From Flammeovirgaceae bacterium (GTDB lineage Bacteria > Bacteroidota > Bacteroidia > Cytophagales > Cyclobacteriaceae), in the NCBI GenBank assembly GCA_020635915.1, contig JACJYU010000001.1, forward strand, positions 1,898,501 to 1,962,500: a DNA stretch of 64,000 nucleotides. The letters are read 5' to 3'. A model generated the notes under the pieces. That model ran no database searches. It saw only the letters and a program-made list of their open reading frames with translations, and was not told the origin of the DNA. This document shows positions 61,630-64,000 of this stretch, one piece after another; position 1 is the stretch's first letter, and each line of letters opens with the position of its first letter. Both the position numbers and the translations under genes were made by a program.

Positions 61630-63618
61630 ATGAGGTTAAGGGCAGTATTGTTTTTTGTGATCGTTACCCTACTGGGCTGTGGCCCTGAGAAGAAGGCAAT
61701 GAAGTCATTGCGTTTTGGCAAGTACCAAAATGTAATCAATTACTATACGCATGTCCTGGAAAAGGACCCCAACAACAGCAAGGCCAATTTTTATATAGCG
61801 GAATCCTACCGGTTGTCCAACAGGATACAGCAATCGGAACCCTATTATGCGAAGGCAAAAGGGCGCGATGTGAACCGCGACTCCGTTGCCCTGTTTTATG
61901 CCCTCGCATTGAAATCGAACGGAAAATACGCTGAGGCAAAGTCCCAGTTGGAGGACCTTGAGCTGGCCACGAAAGACGAGGCCCTAAAGGGGCGGGCCCA
62001 AAAGGAAATAGATGCCCTCAACTATATAGATAAACTATCGCAAAAGCACAGCTACTACAGGGTAAAGAGCCTTGATGCCATCAACACGCCATTAAGTGAA
62101 TACTCCCCTGCATATTTAAATGGCGAGCTTTATTTTACCGCCAGCCGTGACGACAGCCGGGTGTACCTGGCCACGGGCACCCCTTTCACAAAATTGTACA
62201 AAGCCCAAACCTCCGGTGCCATCGTGGACGTGTCCACGCTTGCCCCCTTGCCGGAAAAAATAAACACGCCCAACGTCAACGATGGCTGTGTTACCTTTTC
62301 CCCCGATGGAAGGATAATGCTTTTTGCAAAAGGAAACACCGGCAAGAGGAAAGGCAACCCGGATGTGGACATTTATATGTCCCGGTTTAGAAACGGGGAA
62401 TGGGAAGAGCCCAGGCAGATCAATATCAACCAGCCCGACTCATGGGAATCGACCCCCGCATTCGGCCCCGATGGCCGCACGCTTTATTTTTCGTCCAACC
62501 GCAAAGGTGGGTATGGAGGTTTGGACATCTATACGGCCAGGATGGACTCCAGGGGGCGCTTTTCCAGGGTGAGGAACATGGGTCCGGAGATCAACACTTC
62601 CGGCAATGAAATGTTCCCCTACGTAAGCGAAAGCAACAAACTTTTTATTGCCTCCGATGGGCATCCCGGCTATGGCATGTTGGACCTGTTTGAAGTCAAA
62701 AGGTCAAACGGCAGGTACGTGGTGGAAAACCTGGGACAGCCCATGAACTCCAATGGGGACGACTTTGGGATATTTTTGTTCAAGCCTGACCGCGGGTTTT
62801 TTACCTCCAACCGCGATGGGGGCAAAGGGGACGATGACATTTATACATTTGTAAACGAAGACCCTGATTTGAAGGTGGTCAATTACTACCTCGAAGGCGT
62901 CACCATGACGCCCAAGAAAGACAGCACGCTGGAAGTATTGGCCAATACCAAGGTTACCTTGCTGGACTCCCGGGGCGAGGTGATGCAGGATTTTGTGACC
63001 GGGAACGATGGAAAGTTTTTCTTCCGGGTGTATGAGAATGAAGACTACACGCTGGTGGGCGAAACGGATGGCTACCTGGTGAAAAGGCAACCATACACCA
63101 CCCATGGGAAGTCCATCCCCCTGGAATCATTGAAGGACTTGGTGACCAATGTAACGTTGGACACCCTGATGGTGCTCGACAAGATGGAGAAAAACAAGGT
63201 TTACGTGCTCAACAATATTTACTTTGACCTGGACAAGTCCGACATCCGGCCGGATGCGGCCACGGAACTGGATAAATTGGTGGACCTGCTCACGGACAAC
63301 CCGGAGATTAAAATTGAAATGAGCTCCCATACGGACAGCATTGGGACCAATGTGTACAACATCCAGCTTTCACAGCGAAGGGCAGAGTCCACCGTTGCCT
63401 ACCTGATCTCCAAAGGCATAGCGCCCGACCGGTTGGTGGCCAAAGGCTATGGTGAAGAGAAACCCATTGCCAGGAACACCAATCCTGATGGCACCGACAA
63501 CCCTGAAGGGCGCCAGCGCAACCGAAGGACGGAATTTAAAATACTTGAGATCGGAATTACCCAAAAGAAAAATTTCGATGAATTTGACGAGGACAAGTAT
63601 TTCAAAAACGACCATTAG
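61630..63618 (+). CDS. PorE-like OmpA-family lipoprotein (TPR, PD40 propeller, CRD, OmpA)
   Basis: A 662-residue lipoprotein with LLGC, lipidated Cys17. Parts in order: TPR repeats (about 25-130), a PD40/WD40-like beta-propeller (about 150-400; PDGRTLYFSSNRKGGYGGLDI), a carboxypeptidase-like regulatory domain (about 420-500), and a peptidoglycan-binding OmpA domain (about 520-650; FDLDKSDIRPDAATELD, SSHTDSIGTN, LSQRRAESTVAYL). This set and length match PorE, a type IX secretion component that ties the machine to the cell wall. Several OmpA-propeller paralogues exist per genome, so the assignment to PorE is likely but not certain. Confidence 0.88.
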   Translation: MRLRAVLFFVIVTLLGCGPEKKAMKSLRFGKYQNVINYYTHVLEKDPNNSKANFYIAESYRLSNRIQQSEPYYAKAKGRDVNRDSVALFYALALKSNGKYAEAKSQLEDLELATKDEALKGRAQKEIDALNYIDKLSQKHSYYRVKSLDAINTPLSEYSPAYLNGELYFTASRDDSRVYLATGTPFTKLYKAQTSGAIVDVSTLAPLPEKINTPNVNDGCVTFSPDGRIMLFAKGNTGKRKGNPDVDIYMSRFRNGEWEEPRQININQPDSWESTPAFGPDGRTLYFSSNRKGGYGGLDIYTARMDSRGRFSRVRNMGPEINTSGNEMFPYVSESNKLFIASDGHPGYGMLDLFEVKRSNGRYVVENLGQPMNSNGDDFGIFLFKPDRGFFTSNRDGGKGDDDIYTFVNEDPDLKVVNYYLEGVTMTPKKDSTLEVLANTKVTLLDSRGEVMQDFVTGNDGKFFFRVYENEDYTLVGETDGYLVKRQPYTTHGKSIPLESLKDLVTNVTLDTLMVLDKMEKNKVYVLNNIYFDLDKSDIRPDAATELDKLVDLLTDNPEIKIEMSSHTDSIGTNVYNIQLSQRRAESTVAYLISKGIAPDRLVAKGYGEEKPIARNTNPDGTDNPEGRQRNRRTEFKILEIGITQKKNFDEFDEDKYFKNDH

Positions 63619-63751
63619 CCACCCTGTTTTTTCAACGCAAGAATAACCCTTAACAGGGGAGTTTTAATCCGTGCAATAATCGTAGCTTTATGGTGATCGG
63701 GAATTTCCCGCGCCATCGCCAGGCCGGCCAAGGCTTGATAAATTTTGCGCT

Positions 63752-64000
63752 ATGAAAAAATACCCTGTAACCGTAATTGTGTTGATACTGCTTCTGGCCA
63801 TGGCCTGTAAAGACGAGGAAATCCCGCCTCCCGCCACGCTCACCTTTGCCACCAGGACGACCATTGCCTCGGAAACCGAAGGCCCCATACTGATAACGGT
63901 GAACCTGGACAAGCCAGCATTTCATGATATTGTGGTGGACTTTACCATTGAAGGGTCCGCACAAGGGGGCATCGATTATGAAACCACCGCCACCGCCACC
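63752..64000 (+). CDS. Surface lipoprotein with Calx-beta-like domain, 5' part
   Basis: The first 83 codons only; the gene runs beyond the window. The signal (MKKYPVTVIVLILLLAMAC) ends in a lipobox with Cys19, followed by KDEE. In Bacteroidota an acidic cluster after the Cys directs the lipoprotein to the cell surface. The mature start (ATLTFATRTTIASETEG, VDFTIEGSAQGGIDYE) is Calx-beta-like. A TAAATTTTG sequence just before the ATG could be a -7 box. Confidence 0.75.
   Translation, partial: MKKYPVTVIVLILLLAMACKDEEIPPPATLTFATRTTIASETEGPILITVNLDKPAFHDIVVDFTIEGSAQGGIDYETTATAT

Noticed and set aside
1..64000. Search for CRISPR arrays, toxin-antitoxin pairs, restriction-modification, retron or other defence genes
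   Set aside because: No repeat-spacer pattern, no reverse transcriptase, nuclease or methylase of defence type, and no toxin-like small gene pair was seen.

Overview
The window is a gene-dense stretch of a Bacteroidota chromosome, most likely from the Cytophagia branch (order inferred, not proven). The reasons are: TonB receptor, PepSY, DUF6702, DUF4142 and PorE-type genes; promoters that fit the Bacteroidota pattern (TTTG, about 17-21 bases, then TAnnTTTG) rather than sigma-70 boxes; lipoproteins with acidic residues after the lipidated Cys; and a DksA-like protein without zinc cysteines. Most of the window is fairly GC-rich core genome. No rRNA, CRISPR array, phage or complete insertion sequence was seen. 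There is one tRNA (Phe).

Layout. 1-207: end of a PLP-dependent dehydratase. 234-7049: three consecutive secreted M1 aminopeptidase paralogues on the minus strand, followed by a HupE/UreJ membrane protein and, divergently, a DUF6702 protein. 8322-9991: tpiA and prmA. 10094-17544: a 1593-residue secreted protein of unknown function and an M14 carboxypeptidase-like enzyme. 17545-19260: a lower-GC patch with a frame-disrupted outer-membrane protein and a TMEM175-type channel. 19412-24350: thioredoxin-like protein, AI-2E-type permease, dienelactone hydrolase, CBS-domain protein and an acyl-CoA ligase. 24450-27158: polA with a degenerate proofreading domain. 27232-33197: a metal/redox group (cupredoxin lipoprotein, DUF4142, MOT1-type transporter, PepSY protein, TonB receptor, small membrane protein).

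33301-35921 is a minus-strand operon of a histone-H1-tailed DksA-like protein, scpB and an rluB-type pseudouridine synthase. 36079-38643 is a lamin-tail surface protein. 38707-40366 carries asd and lemA. 40464-44872 is the rimP-nusA-infB operon with a strong promoter and a leader hairpin. 45000-46007 is an M28/glutaminyl-cyclase-like lipoprotein. 45995-50218 is a tightly coupled nucleotide-sugar operon (ugd, UDP-xylose synthase-like, rfbB, rfbA). 50363-53169 holds an acyl-CoA dehydrogenase, rpsU, xerC-type recombinase and hpf, closed by a bidirectional terminator facing metK. 54531-58632 holds an RsmI-like methyltransferase with an alpha/beta hydrolase, and lysA with a BaiN-type flavoprotein. 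58665-58737 is tRNA-Phe. 58927-63618 is an operon of a membrane Fe-S oxidoreductase pair, a small conserved protein and a PorE-like OmpA lipoprotein. The window ends inside a surface-lipoprotein gene with a Calx-beta-like start.

Working together: translation and transcription factors (infB, nusA, rimP, rpsU, hpf, tRNA-Phe), Asp-family amino-acid synthesis (asd, lysA, metK), envelope sugar synthesis (ugd to rfbA) and a type IX secretion component (porE-like) are interleaved with a large set of exported peptidases. No classical defence or mobile system is present. The least explained material is the M1/HupE/DUF6702 cluster, the 1593-residue protein, the low-GC patch, and the H1-tailed DksA-like gene.
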